The notes beneath the pieces were generated by a model. It was not told where the DNA came from. It ran no database searches and worked only from the letters and a program-made list of their open reading frames with translations. The translations under genes and the position numbers were made by a program. A stretch of 64,000 nucleotides of DNA from Enoplolaimus lenunculus. Lineage: Eukaryota; Nematoda; Enoplea; Enoplida; Thoracostomopsidae. Shown in pieces: positions 32,960 to 43,831 of this stretch. Where the stretch lies: contig JASANG010001767.1 of the NCBI GenBank assembly GCA_030248215.1, positions 72,501-136,500 of the forward strand, in the 5' to 3' direction. How positions within the stretch are numbered: the first letter of the stretch is position 1; each line of letters begins with the position of its first letter.

Positions 32960-33660
32960 AAAAAATTGCTAAAAAAGTTTTAGCTCATTTATAATTTTTG
33001 AGAATACGGAATTGTGTCAAAAATACAAAATACTTTCGCGTCATCAAAAAAGCGTATTTACATAATAGCGTTTCGATTCGAAACCGATTCATTTTAGAGT
33101 TTCTCCGCTTACAAACCAGCGTTTTTGAACTGTGTTTTGCATGAAACGCGAAAAGCGTTTAAAATCGCGTTTTATCTTTGACTTGAATTTTAAGCCAATC
33201 TGGCATCATTTGCTGCCAAACTTTCGTTGTTCTAAAAATACCACATTTGACTGCTTATGCTCCAACGAGCAGTAATGTTTTGAATATATTTTGCCAGTCT
33301 CAACTACGAGATAGCATTGAAAAGAGTTTCAATCTGGCTTTTCTGTCACATTCATATTTCTATTGCAATAGTTTATTGCTAATAATCGCAAAAATAAATC
33401 TCTATCTTATGAATAATATACCTGTGTTTTATTGTAAAATATGTTATTTAAAATGCATCACATTTTGCGCACTTTTCTCACGGCCGGAACACCAACCCCC
33501 TTACTCCCGATTTGACGGTCCCACCGCAACGAGCAAATTTTACCCTAACAAGATTTTAAGCAAAATATTTGAAAAATATTTTGATTTTTACAACAAGCCG
33601 TAACCGAGAAATTTTTTTTTTGGGGGGGGGGCACCCTCGCCTGCTCCGATACTGACTTTT
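32960..33660. other. no gene seen; likely 3' untranslated region then spacer
   Basis: AT-rich sequence after the neuropeptide stop codon. A 118-codon frame at 33247-33603 has no domain. Poly-T and poly-G runs at 33610-33632. Confidence 0.4.
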
Positions 33661-33667
33661 CCGCTCC

Positions 33668-33800
33668 ATTTAATAGGTTTAGGCAAAGGCTTAAACTTTG
33701 ATTTAATACTCAGGTAGTCATTTCCTAAACGTATAACCTAAACCTAAAATCGTGAGCCCAAGCATAAGCCTAAGCCAAGCTTGTGGGTGGCGTAATAGTC
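33668..33800. mobile_element. TTAGGC-MITE fragment
   Basis: ATAGGTTTAGGCAAAGGC, CCTAAACCTAAAATCGTGAG and GGGTGGCGTAATAGTC remain; no intact end. Confidence 0.45.
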
Positions 33801-34310
33801 AATTCATCAAAGAGTGAATTTTGACCTACGGGCAATTCAAATTACACTACAATTCGTGTCCAAAATAGATTTTACATCTTAAACGAAAACGCCAACAAAC
33901 ACACTCGCAACCACGTCCACATGCCAAGGGCTGTCGTGGAAAATATTAATAGGTGTCATGTAAAAATTACACAGGACTAACAAGCGAGGTTGATCCTTTT
34001 CTGGGAGGAGTCGGTAAGTTTTTTCCAGACAAGAGTCCTTGGCATGCCAAAGAGGCAACATATATATGCCAGGTATTTTTTTTATTTCTTCTCCGCTACA
34101 GTTTAGCATTTAAATGGGTTTTTTGGATCGGATAGTGTCTTAAATTAGCTCTCGGTTAGTTTAATTGAAACATTCGCCGCTACGTTGTTTGGACACTTTC
34201 GTACTCACAGAAAAAGTAAAAATCCAATAAGAACCGAGATTATCGGGTTTGAAATTTAAAAAACACCTTGCTGTAATGCTTAAATTCCACTCATTTCACT
34301 GAGATACTAG

Positions 34311-34572
34311 GACCCATGTAAAGATCAGGAGTGGAACGTTTTACTGTGAGACTAGAATAGAATAAGCTTAAGCTTCGACTGATTTTTTTGCTTCGCTTAG
34401 GCTTAAGGCTTAAGCTTAGGAATAAACTCATTCTTACGCTTAGGCTTTAGCTTAGGCTTTAGTCAAGACTTGGGAATAAACTCATTCTTACGTTTAGGTT
34501 TAGGTTTAGGCTTAGGCTTAGGCTTAGGAATAAAGCTTATAAATACTGTTCCGCCCCTTCTATACACTGGCC
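34311..34572. mobile_element. TTAGGC-MITE, expanded to three tracts
   Basis: Left GACCCATGTAAAGATCAGGA, right CCGCCCCTTCTATACACTGG(CC). Three TTAGGC tracts are separated by AATAAACTCATTCTTACG spacers, one more than usual. Flanks GATACTAG and AAAACTAG match in 6 of 8. Confidence 0.85.
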
Positions 34573-34760
34573 AAAACTAGTATAAAACGTCTATATCTGG
34601 TTTTGAAAGTTCTGTTTTTAGCGACAGAGTTAAGTTTGCCTTAGGGGTAAGTATAAATTTCTGTCGACTATTTCTATATTAATGTATTTAGGCTTAAACA
34701 AATACAAATAAATAAATTAATGCAGTGGCGGACACAATCTGATGAACACTGGTTCTCTTT

Positions 34761-35062
34761 GGCAAATGTAAAGAACAGGGCCGTTACAGTGGTATAAGCT
34801 TATTCCTAAGCCTAAACCTAAGCGTAAGATTAGCTCTCTAACGACTAAGCAAAAAATAACGCACTGGTTTATACAATCTGATGGTTGCTTGGTCCGTAAA
34901 CAAGTTTGGTCAAAAACAACAGGGCCGTTACAGTTGTATAAGCATATCTCTAAGCCTATGGTTAAGCCCAAGCCTAAACATAGGCCAATACCTAAGCCAA
35001 AGCCTAAGCCTAAGCAAAAAATTAGCATGATGCTTAAGCTTACTATTCACATATGGGCTACA
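34761..35062. mobile_element. TTAGGC-MITE, two overlapping partial copies
   Basis: Two left ends (GTAAAGAACAGGGCCGTTAC near 34766 and AACAACAGGGCCGTTACAG near 34915) lie in the same direction, each followed by CCTAAGCC tracts and AAGCAAAAAAT. The repeated ACAATCTGATG nearby suggests local duplication. Confidence 0.6.
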
Positions 35063-35080
35063 TTTTTTAGATAGGTAGGC

Positions 35081-35393
35081 TGCCCCATATATTGACCACG
35101 ACCGGATCGTTAACTGGCGGCGCTGTATTAGAGTCAGTGTTAAGCTTTAGACTAACTTTTATGCTTAGGCTTAGGAATAAACTCATTCTTTTGGTTAGTC
35201 TTAGGCTTAGACTTAGAACAAGGCTTAGGTATAAACCCATTGTTATGCTTAGACTTAGGCTTAGGCGTAGGAATGAATTCATTCTTACGCTTACGCTTAG
35301 GCTTAGGCTTAGGAATAAACTCATTCTAACACTTAGGCTTATGCTTAGGAATATGCTTATACTGCTGTTCCGGCCCTGTTCAATACGTGGGCC
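35081..35393. mobile_element. TTAGGC-MITE, longest copy with about five internal tracts
   Basis: Left GACCACGACCGGATCG, right CCGGCCCTGTTCAATACGTG then GGCC. Between them a roughly 55-60 bp unit (AATAAACTCATTCTTACG followed by TTAGGC repeats) is repeated about four times. Confidence 0.8.
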
Positions 35394-35629
35394 GGTACCT
35401 AGGTTTATACAGCAGAAGTAATAATAAATACTATCACACTTTGAACTGTTATACGTTTCGCTCAAAATCTTACCTTCAACAGCCAGCCAAACTCAATATT
35501 CTCCCGACGCTCTTGACCCTGTCTTTGCAGGCTTATAGCAGTATCAAACCTATTTTGAACCATAAAAACCTGCTTTGGGCGTTTTTGAATTTTCCTAAAA
35601 TTCAATTGCAACTTTTTAGTAAGGTCCAA

Positions 35630-35835
35630 TTTTACATGTGCCAGTTTTCGCAGCAATAACTTGTACGTGCAACTGCAACTTGCATGCGAAATTTTGGTTA
35701 CAACGCAACTGTTAAGTTCTTGCAGCTGCAAAATATTCACTGGAATTCATGCCGTTAAATTAATTCACAGATGTTTACGCATTTGGCAGTTGTTTAAATT
35801 TCTTGCACCTGAATTTTGATTGGCTGATCGAAAAC
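35630..35835. mobile_element. CAGCTG-rich foldback MITE, second subtype
   Basis: Collinear with 6989-7205: AACTTGCATGCGAAATTTTGG, TTCTTGCAGCTGCAAAATAT, CACTGGAATTCATGCCGTT, then TTGATTGGCTGATCG. Confidence 0.6.
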
Positions 35836-36042
35836 TGTGTTCTGTCCGTCTCTTGAATGAATGCAAACTTTTTGAATTTATATATTCAAAAAGTTTTAAT
35901 TATAATTCAAATATTAAACTTGTTTGATATTTCGCTGTCTGCGGTGACGGTGAGTGATTAGGTGTACACTTTTAAGCACTAAATAGAAATTGTACATGTA
36001 ATACGGCGTTTTCAAGTCATGAAATTTCGAGTAAAGCCTACT

Positions 36043-36402
36043 TTACGTGTGAATGTTTTTTGCTCCTGAAACTTGCAGCTGCAACTTTTGTTGTGTAATT
36101 CATTCGGAGAACTTACAGCTGCAAATAATTCATGATGAATATACGCTAAATTTTAACTCAAACGTATGAATAACGAATAGTCTCGCAAGTCGAATTAATT
36201 CATCATCATTGGCTAAACTGATTGTTTATAGCGCCTATTTGATACTTATTCCTGTTACCTGCAAAATTATTCATATAAATTTATATCAAGATTCAGACTG
36301 AAAGTCATGTTTCATCGCAAATACTTGCAGCTGCAAGTATTTCGTGCAAGTTGCTGTTGCGAATTCTCGCTGCAACAACTTGCACGTGTGAATAGGGTTT
36401 AT
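36043..36402. mobile_element. CAGCTG-rich foldback MITE, full-length type
   Basis: Left TACTTTACGTGTGAATG and AAACTTGCAGCTGCAACTTT; right ATACTTGCAGCTGCAAG and AACTTGCACGTGTGAATAGG. Confidence 0.6.
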
Positions 36403-36665
36403 TTTTTGGTAACCACCAAATCTTATATTGTTTTTCAACCGCCGCAATATTGTACAGCTTGGGCAAGTAAAACAATAATTATAAATCGATTAGCAGTGTC
36501 GCATATTGCAATTCTGCGATTTGCACGAGATGTCTTATAGTGATACAACGGTGCCAGAAGGCAAATAAAATCAAAAGTATAGCGTCACCAAAACTATGTG
36601 TTCTTAGAAAGAATATTCATTTTAAGCCATTCGAGTAACGCTTAAACTTAAGCGCCTAAACGCTC

Positions 36666-36906
36666 TAGGGTTGCGCTATACTTGTTTGCGGCGGCGTCCG
36701 GCACCATCCGTCACCGTCCGTCACCCGTACGGCGCCGTCCGTCACAGTCCCTCACTACACCGTATCGAACATGAGTTATTTGCGTACGATACCATACGGT
36801 GACATACGGCACCGTACGGGTGACGAACGGTAACGGACGGCACCGGACGGGTGACGGACTGCACCGGACGGGTGACGGACGGCGCCGGACGTCAAGTATA
36901 GCGCAA
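36666..36906. mobile_element. CGTACG-MITE (PIF/Harbinger-like), clean copy
   Basis: Perfect family ends: GGGTTGCGCTATACTTG on the left and GACGTCAAGTATAGCGCAAC on the right, flanked by CTA and TTA (a one-mismatch TWA target). The interior is an inverted array of GACGGACGGCACCGG-like units around ATGAGTTATTTGCGTACG. Confidence 0.85.
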
Positions 36907-37276
36907 CCCTTATTCCACAGCTTTTCTATTGCACGAGTTTTTAACTGCAAAAAAATATAAACTTTAGTATCTTTAAAAAATTGTTTCTGCTAATATTTCT
37001 CGCCAGATAAAATGTTAAGCCAACAATGCATTCGCTTCCAAAGGTTTGAAATCGACTTAAAAAGTTTCGAAGTTACGTCAAACTTTGCTGATAAATCACT
37101 CGCGGTCGTTATTTGAAGTTTTAAGCAATTTTAAACTATTTTATTCCTACAGTCCTCTTAAACAGCCAGTACGCGGTTGCGTTCGTCTTTGAAATCTTTG
37201 TCAAAGTATACGATGCGACAACTTTGACAAAAATTTTAACTTTACAATGTTTTTGAATGTTTTGTTTGCAAATTTG

Positions 37277-37462
37277 GGCCCATGTTACTTTAAGGGGCGT
37301 CCAGGTTTCTGGTGGGTCTATAAAAGGGTAGGCTTAGATTCTAGATTACATTTTTTGCTTAGGCTAATGCGCTTAGGAACACATTCTTGCAACGCTTAGG
37401 CTTAGGCTTAAGCTTAGGAAAACGCTTAATCTACTGTTACGCCCCTTAAAGTAGAATTGGCT
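37277..37462. mobile_element. TTAGGC-MITE (TGTTACTTTA ends), perfect target duplication
   Basis: Left GGCCCATGTTACTTTAAGGG, right CCCTTAAAGTAGAATTGGCT. CAAATTTG flanks both sides exactly (37269-37276 and 37463-37470). Confidence 0.95.
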
Positions 37463-37505
37463 CAAATTTGCATAAGTTTCAAGTAAATATAGAGTTGATT
37501 GACAC

Positions 37506-37710
37506 GGCCAATGTAACGAACAGGGGTGTAACAGTATTATAAAGTTTTACCTAAGCCTAAGCTTAAGCCTAATTTTAAGCCTAAGTGTAATAATGAGTTT
37601 TTCCTAAACCTAAGGCTAAGCCTAAACCAAGCAAAAAATAGCCTAATGCTTTAGCTTATTGCATTCTAGTCCCACTGAAAAACGTTCCACCCATGAGCTT
37701 TACATGGGCC
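37506..37710. mobile_element. TTAGGC-MITE, perfect target duplication
   Basis: Left GGCCAATGTAACGAACAGGG, right ATGAGCTTTACATGGGCC. ATTGACAC flanks both sides exactly. It lies only 43 bp after another member of the family. Confidence 0.95.
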
Positions 37711-37744
37711 ATTGACACAAATGTATTTAGTCCGGCACCGTATC

Positions 37745-37890
37745 CAATGGGGTTTAGGGTATGCAGCTCCCCCCTGAAAAAACTTGCCCCCCCAGAAAAT
37801 TTTCAATCTTGCTTGTATGTAAACCAAAATCCTTGTATGCCTTCCTGCAAATCGTTTTGCCCCAAATAGCAAGGTGAGCTAGACCGGCCT
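37745..37890. repeat. dispersed repeat, CTTGCTTGTAAGTCAC type
   Basis: Copy of the repeat at 2095-2265, with GCTCCCCCCTGAAAAAACTT and TTTTCAATCTTGCTTGTATG. Confidence 0.5.
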
Positions 37891-38343
37891 AACTGTGTCC
37901 TGATTTGAACTGATATTCAAAAGTGGCGAATTTCATAACATTTAACATCTTTTATATATATAAGAGTATACAGTTGAACCAATTGACCTGTTTAACCATT
38001 GAAAATATTAACTAAACACATATCAGGCGAACCGACCAAACCTAAACAAAACCAGCTGGTTTCTAGTGAGGTTGTCTGTTTTTATATAAGATTTAGGCAA
38101 AGCTTTTAGGTAAACAAAAACTTCGCAAGACAATAGATTTTATTTTAATTTAATTAATTACAATTGTTTTTTTGTATTCTTTTGCAGTTATCCGTAAGAC
38201 ATACTAACTTGCAACTGAACTGAGCGTAAGCTTAAGCTACACTTTATATTGCTGGTTCACATTTTAATACGTTTTAGCAACAAATTTTGACGATAATTAT
38301 TTTTAGGCAACAGTCGTTTTGAGTAAATGTTTTCTTGCTATTC

Positions 38344-38570
38344 CGCCACGCATGTGAACTAAATTCCTAGCTTTGATTTTTAATGAATTATTTGCAGCTG
38401 CAAGTTTTTCGAACGGGATTTTAAACTGAACTAAATTCCTAGCTTTGATTTTTAATCAATTATTTCCAGCTGCAAGTTTTTCAACCGGGATTTTGGACAA
38501 AACTTGCAAGTGCAAGTTGCAGCTGTAAGTTCTCGCAGCAAACACGTGCACGTGCAAATAGGGCTTTACG
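38344..38570. mobile_element. CAGCTG-rich MITE with internal tandem duplication
   Basis: AACTAAATTCCTAGCTTTGA...CAGCTGCAAGTTTTTC occurs twice in tandem (period about 75 bp). Right end CACGTGCACGTGCAAATAGG. Confidence 0.6.
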
Positions 38571-38695
38571 CTTGCGCTATACTTTACTGTGCCTGACACC
38601 GCTGCACTCCGCTATGGGTTGCTATCAGAAATATACTGCAAAATCAATTTAGTCGAGTGCGGCTGCACGCGGCGAGTATAGGACAACCCATAGTT
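38566..38695. mobile_element. TTGCGCTATAC-ended MITE, CGTACG-MITE relative
   Basis: Left CTTGCGCTATACTTTACTGT, right GCGGCGAGTATAGGACAACC. The interior has ACCGCTGCACTCCGC and its inverse GAGTGCGGCTGCACGCGG. No long tandem array. Confidence 0.5.
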
Positions 38696-38897
38696 TAATT
38701 TAAAACTAATAATTAACTGAGGTATATGTGCTATAGACATTTCAAAATATTATGTTACGTGCTACCGTTGTTGCAGCAAGCTATAGCGAAGGCTTCCGAA
38801 CCCATCCTGCGACCCTGCAGTTGATCCAAAAACCAGGGAGGGGGCATTTATACCCGGGACGGGGTTTCTATGGTTTGGCTCGTAATGCGAATTGGTA

Positions 38898-39098
38898 CTC
38901 TGCAAACAATGATGAGTCAAATTGTCTCTCTCCGAAATACGTTTTTCCTTTCTACACAAACTGAGTCAAAATTCGACTCCGCCAGAGTTAAATTGAGTCG
39001 AATTTAACTCAGACGGAGTCAAATTTTGACTCAGTTTGTGTAGTCAGGAAAAGCTTATTTTGGAGACAGTCAATTTGACTCACCATTTTTTTGCAGTG
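38898..39098. mobile_element. GAGTCAA foldback MITE (TA target)
   Basis: Nearly palindromic. Left CTCTGCAAACAATGATGAGT, right GACTCACCATTTTTTTGCAG then TG, with TA on both sides. GAGTCGAATTTAACTC lies at the centre. Confidence 0.8.
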
Positions 39099-39387
39099 TA
39101 GGTAATTAGGTTTTGCCATAAACCACGTCCACGTTAATATATATTCAGTTTCGTCATATCTAAATTCTATTTTTTCTAGACTAATGTCTGTGTTTTCTAG
39201 CCGAGTTAAACGCTTTAATTATACGCTAAGCTTTCATTAATAGGCGATTACCGTAAGCTTCGCTAGACTGTGATTTCATATCTGCCATCAAGAAGAAAAC
39301 AATGTCCAGTAATGTCATTGTTCTTATAGTATAAAATTGTGCAGATTATGACAATCGTTCTCATTCGGGTCAGTGTTAGTTTGAAGG

Positions 39388-39505
39388 TCGTAACTGTAGT
39401 ATAAACATATTCCTAAGCGTAAGTCTAAGCCTTTCGATAAAGGATAAAGTTTTAGCTAGGCATAGGTTTAAGCCTAGTCTAAGCAAAAAATTAGTCTATA
39501 TGCTT
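39388..39505. mobile_element. TTAGGC-MITE fragment
   Basis: GTAACTGTAGTATAAACATA through AGTCTAAGCAAAAAATTAGT, abutting the next copy in the opposite orientation. Confidence 0.5.
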
Positions 39506-39508
39506 CGA

Positions 39509-39699
39509 TGGCACATGTAAAGATCAGGCGCGGATCGTTTTCTTGGGATTGCTATAGAGTGAACTTAAGCTTTAGAGTGATTTTTTTGCTTATGCTTAGG
39601 TTTACACTTAGGTATAAGCACATACTTACGCTTAGGCTTTAGACAATGGGCTTATGAATATTCTTACACTACTGCTTTAGCCCTGTTTCTACATTGGTT
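39509..39699. mobile_element. TTAGGC-MITE, diverged
   Basis: Left GGCACATGTAAAGATCAGGC, right CCCTGTTTCTACATTGGTT. Telomere-like tracts largely mutated; no clear target duplication. Confidence 0.65.
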
Positions 39700-39924
39700 C
39701 AAATATCTTACTAATCTTGCTCTTAAACAGTGAAGGAACAAACTGGAGTGGAGGTTCACCCCAAACTCTAGGGTGGGAAACCAGACGCATTTTAAACCTT
39801 TAGCGGTTGTTTCAACCGGTTCGCGTGGGGCCCGTTTAGGAGTGGAGATACCCTTAAATGGGATAATATGGGGATCGCTGCTCCGGCCCTGCTCTTAAAA
39901 ATACTTTTTCGTTGGAGCTAGAGG

Positions 39925-40075
39925 GGGCCAGGGAAGCTCAACCCCCTGGAACAATTTTGGCCTCTGCAACAAACTTTTCAACTTTGCTTGTACGTAATCA
40001 AAAACCGTTGTGTGCCCCTCCTGAAAAATTTTACCCAACCTCCGGCAGGGTGAGCTGGCTACGGGCCTGACTCGA
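39925..40075. repeat. dispersed repeat, CTTGCTTGTAAGTCAC type
   Basis: AACCCCCTGGAACAATTTTG, CAACTTTGCTTGTACGTAAT and CCTCCTGAAAAATTTTACCC match the copies at 2095, 37745 and 51795. Confidence 0.5.
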
Positions 40076-40079
40076 ATGC

Positions 40080-41028
40080 ATAGAATTAGGCGTTATTGTT
40101 GTTTAAAATATAACGTAACCCACCTACTGTATTTAATGTGCAATTATACCATTAGCTGCGGCATGAATAACGCAAGATAAAGGTTGTACATTCTGAATTG
40201 TTATTTGTTTAAGCAAAGTTTAAGTTGTCTGCGATACCGCAAGTCTGTCTTTCTACCTGATTCTGACCGAAATCCTAACTCAACCTTTAACGCTGGTAAA
40301 ATTCTGCTAAATTTTAACGCCTTTTTTTGGCCGCAAAATTTTTAGTAATATTTCAAAAGTTGGATCGGTCAGTTATCTTAGCTACTGGCGGATGCAATTG
40401 GTCCAAAACCAAAATTTTGTATTAAATTACATAGCTACGTTTTGTTTCTCGCTTGCTTCGCTCGTGAACCCTTTTTTCAATGTTTATATATTGATTGTAC
40501 TGTTCCCTGTTCCAGTCAGTAATGTTGGATTATATTTTTGAGATATACTTCGACTTCCGTCCTGGCATTTGTCCACAAAGTGCAAATAATTCAATTCCTG
40601 TTCCTGTTTCTGTTCGTGCATTCAATGATGCAGGAAGCAGAATTTTTTCGGTTTCGTGGCGTATTATTCAGAATCATTTAAATACTGGAAACTTTGTCTT
40701 TAAAAATTAGTTATTTCGAAACGAGTGTTTTTGCAATTAGTTCAATTTTGTTAATAAACTGTCTCTGATGGGTTTTCGCAAAATTTGATGATGAAATACT
40801 TGAAATTGTCGTAAGCCTTTTTTGACAAGTTTTGTAAAAAGTTCAATATATATGTATATATCTATATATATCTATATCTATATATATGCGTAACACAAGC
40901 TACGATCGTTCTGAAATGTTGTCTCATTTCCATGAGCACATCAAAGGGTAATTTAAAATTAATAAAAAATGTTTGGTGACAAATCCGGAATATACAAACA
41001 CAACTTCGCTTATTCACAAATTTGGCCG
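40080..41028. other. no gene seen; AT microsatellite at 40846-40890
   Basis: AT-rich spacer. An inverted GCTTGCTTCGCTCGTGAA motif lies near 40452. A TATATC/TATATG run lies at 40846-40890. Confidence 0.4.
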
Positions 41029-41370
41029 TCAACTGGAAAAATCAAATGAATTTCTCTGAGTTGGTTTCAAATTATGATATGAAATTTTAATAAGCAATCG
41101 GGTTAATTTTACACGCGTGGCCAAGATGGCCGTGGGACAGGGGCCACTGTATATGGACACGATAATGTCTTGTACCCTAGGATCCCACAGGTTATACAAA
41201 AGTCTGCCGCTGGGTATTTGTTTCGTCTCTTGAGAAATATCGTGAGGGGATATATCCACTATACCATGTATATACCACTGGTTATAGTTGTAGTGTTGGC
41301 TTTTTTTCAAATATTGTTTTCTTTTGCGTTTTACTGGTGACCATTGTTTTGAACATCCTATGATGCTCAA
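41029..41370 (-). CDS. unrecognised open frame, possible exon
   Basis: A 113-codon frame on the minus strand with mixed, non-repetitive composition (WYIHGIVDISPHDIS, LLYNLWDPRVQDIIVSIYSG). A GTAAAA donor-like site follows ATLATR-like coding near 41113, and a CATCATAG acceptor-like site lies at its start. No domain, no partner exon and no second copy in the window. It could be an exon of an unknown gene or chance. Confidence 0.25.
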   Translation of the reverse strand: MSIIGCSKQWSPVKRKRKQYLKKSQHYNYNQWYIHGIVDISPHDISQETKQIPSGRLLYNLWDPRVQDIIVSIYSGPCPTAILATRVKLTRLLIKISYHNLKPTQRNSFDFSS

Positions 41371-41508
41371 TGGAATTTAAATTTGCCATTAAAAATAAGC
41401 ACATTCTGAACAAAGGTGACGGATTTGAATTTTTCAGTGAAAAAAGTCAATTTTCATTAAGTTGCTTATTTTTAAAACTGAAAAACAAAACTATTTTGAA
41501 ATTGTTTG

Positions 41509-41696
41509 GGCCAATGTAAACAACAGGAGCGGAACAGTATAAGCATATTCCTAAGCCTAAACCTAAAGCGTAACAATGAGCATATTCCTAAGCCTATGCT
41601 TAAGCATAAGCCAAACAAAAAACTTAGTCTAAAGCTTAAGCTTACTCTTTTCTAGTCCCACAGGAAAACGTTCCACTCCTGCTATTTATATGAGCC
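41509..41696. mobile_element. TTAGGC-MITE with 8-bp target duplication
   Basis: Left GGCCAATGTAAACAACAGGA, right CTCCTGCTATTTATATGAGC(C). Flanks ATTGTTTG and ATTATTTG match in 7 of 8. Confidence 0.85.
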
Positions 41697-41752
41697 ATTA
41701 TTTGTAAAATTTGTGGGTCATTCACGGCATTTCATGTGGGTTTAGTTTATTG

Positions 41753-42470
41753 TTAACCATTTCTTACATGAATATTTACTATTTAGAAGAACTTATATAT
41801 TTCAAGCCACGATTCGAATTACAGCTTCACGGGTGGGAGACGGTTTCCATAACCGCTAAGCTAAAAAAGCTTGAGATTTGAAGCCGAGAAGTATCTCACG
41901 TCTTGTGAAGATTTTTCCCGGGAGATACGTGTACTAATAACTAAACTCTGCGCGTTGTGTGTTAATTCACCTACTGTAGTGCCCCGAATAAGAGAGGGGG
42001 ACTGATATTTATTTGGCCTCTCCAGAGGGTATCCATGTTATTCGGTTACGGACTATTATTTATTAACAACCAACCCTCTGCCACCCTTCCTTACTGATAT
42101 ATATCCGGTATTGCAACTATCCGTTGAATTGAACGTTTTTGCCTTGCATCAGAAGCTTGAGCAATAATACAAGGATATACTTTGAAATGCTGCTTTCAAA
42201 ACTTACGTGCACTTTACAATTTCGAACTCAAGATTATTTGGACGTGGAGTCATTAATGCGCTTTAATTAGAGATAATTGACACTTATGGACTCTAATCAG
42301 GATTCAGGGACTCTATCCACTTACGGACGCTTATTACGAATACGGACTCCTATTGATTAGGACTCAAAACGGGTATCCCCTCTTATTACCCCCCTTTATT
42401 CGAGTCACTACAGTATACATACAAATTGCTCTAAGTTGCTCACAGTCTACTCTGTGTGAGAAGAGGTTAA
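41753..42470 (-). mobile_element. TTAA/tRNA-MITE interrupted by another MITE
   Basis: TTAA at both ends (41753-41756 and 42467-42470). Halves 41753-41973 and 42414-42470 align with the family. The tRNA-like boxes are weaker (TAGCTTAGCGGTTA and TAATTCGAATC on the minus strand). It is split by the element at 41974-42413. Confidence 0.8.
41974..42413. mobile_element. CTGTAGTG-MITE (TA target) nested in a TTAA/tRNA-MITE
   Basis: Ends CTGTAGTGCCCCGAATAAG and TTATTCGAGTCACTACAG, each beside TA. Inverted relative to 15630-16079. Confidence 0.85.
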
Positions 42471-42490
42471 TAATTTTACCACTTAAGCTA

Positions 42491-42801
42491 TTTTTCTATT
42501 CCGTGCAGCAGGTTCAGATTAAGTTGGTTGAACATCCGCTGGTCCACTGCCAAGCATATACTTTGCTTAACTTTCGCCGTAAGATTCTGTAAAAACCAGC
42601 AACAATATGGCACATTTAAATGAACGAACCCAAGGCCTTGAGGCCGTGCGCCAACTTAATACCGGACCTCCTTCAAAAACAAACCTTTTGGACAGTGGCG
42701 AATCTCTAAATCAAGGGGATTTATGGGTAGCTCTGTGGTTGACCGACCCAGCGAGTGAGCGCCGAAGGCTAGCACTTCGAGCTCTTTTCAAAGCCGCCTA
42801 G
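42491..42801 (+). CDS. candidate coding segments, unrecognised
   Basis: After a TTCCGTGCAG acceptor-like site, a short frame (QVQIKLVEHPLVHCQAYTLL) runs to a GTAAGA donor-like site at 42579. Downstream, 42607-42801 is a 64-codon ATG frame of ordinary composition (MAHLNERTQGLEAVRQLN...). They are in different frames with an intervening stop, and the gap is too short for an intron, so they are not shown to be one gene. Low confidence. Confidence 0.2.
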
Positions 42802-43335
42802 ATTGTTTGTGGACCGAGTGAGTATCTGAGGCTAAATTGACGGTCATGTCATCACCAGGTAAAGGACTTATCGCGAGCGAAGCTAACGAGTAGCTGAACA
42901 AAGTATTGTTTTAACTCGGCAAAACTTCAATTTGGAGTTTGTTAGGAAATTAAATATATACGCAAATTTCACACATTTATAATCAATGGATTCAGAGAAC
43001 CGTAAGAGCGCAGCGAGCTAGAAGCCAGATGCAATTTTAGTATTAATTGTCAAAGCGAAAATTTTAGATCTGTTAGGCTCCAGTGTAGGATCCGATCTCT
43101 TGACTTTTATTTAATAGTTCCACCCTGCCGTTTAAAAGTTAGTTAGCAACTTTAAGATTAAAATCCTGAACAAAATTTTGAAAGCGAACCGAGCGAGAAG
43201 CTAAACGCATCATTTTGTATTCAAACTTCTCAAAAAACTATTATTCGATCTGGCGAAACGTTTAAAATTCAACTTGTCTTTCAACGCCAAGCCCTTTTTG
43301 TGACAGGGTCGTATGTGTTTTGAAGTTGTTAAAAA
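42802..43335. other. no gene; three GCGAGCGAAG-type motifs
   Basis: Motifs such as ATCGCGAGCGAAGCTAACGA (42870), GAGCGCAGCGAGCTAGAAGC (43006) and GCGAACCGAGCGAGAAGC (43186), each followed by a CAAACGCA-like or CAGATGCA-like string. Confidence 0.45.
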
Positions 43336-43339
43336 ACCA

Positions 43340-43521
43340 CACTGCAAAAACTGGCGAGTCAAATTGACTATCTGCGAAATAGACTTTTCGGGACTACATT
43401 AACTGAGTCAAATTCGACTCACAGGAATTTGACTCTGGCAGAGTCGAATTTGACTCATTTTATGTAATCCCAAAAAGCCTATTTCGGAGACAGTCAATTT
43501 GACTCGCCATTTTTTGCAGTG
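43340..43521. mobile_element. GAGTCAA foldback MITE
   Basis: Almost perfect long hairpin: CACTGCAAAAACTGGCGAGT on the left, GACTCGCCATTTTTTGCAGT on the right. Flanked by CA on both sides, where other copies have TA. Confidence 0.85.
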
Positions 43522-43831
43522 CAAAAGCAATGATAATTTTGGCAAATGATCAAACTTTGTTACTAGTACAATCGGGTTAAATGACAACAGTGCAAGAAAG
43601 TTTCTTTATGGGGTTCATAACTATGCCAATAATAACACGCTTTTCTCGGCAGAAACTCAACCGATATCTGTGTTCAAAAACCGACATTTCATTGGACAAA
43701 TCCGTGACCTTTCTTGTAAAAGAATGACAAATCCTTGTTTGTTATATGAATTTTAAGAGAAAGCGGAAAAAAATTTAGTTTACAAAATTGCGATCAAAGT
43801 TCATTTCCGTTTAAAGTTGTGTCCGGCCGAA

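Noticed and set aside
34717-35465. Open frames rich in LGLGLGL or SLSLSL and KPKPKPK on both strands
   Set aside because: They translate TTAGGC-type repeats inside MITEs, not genes. The same holds for frames at 28845-29075 and 35092-35421.
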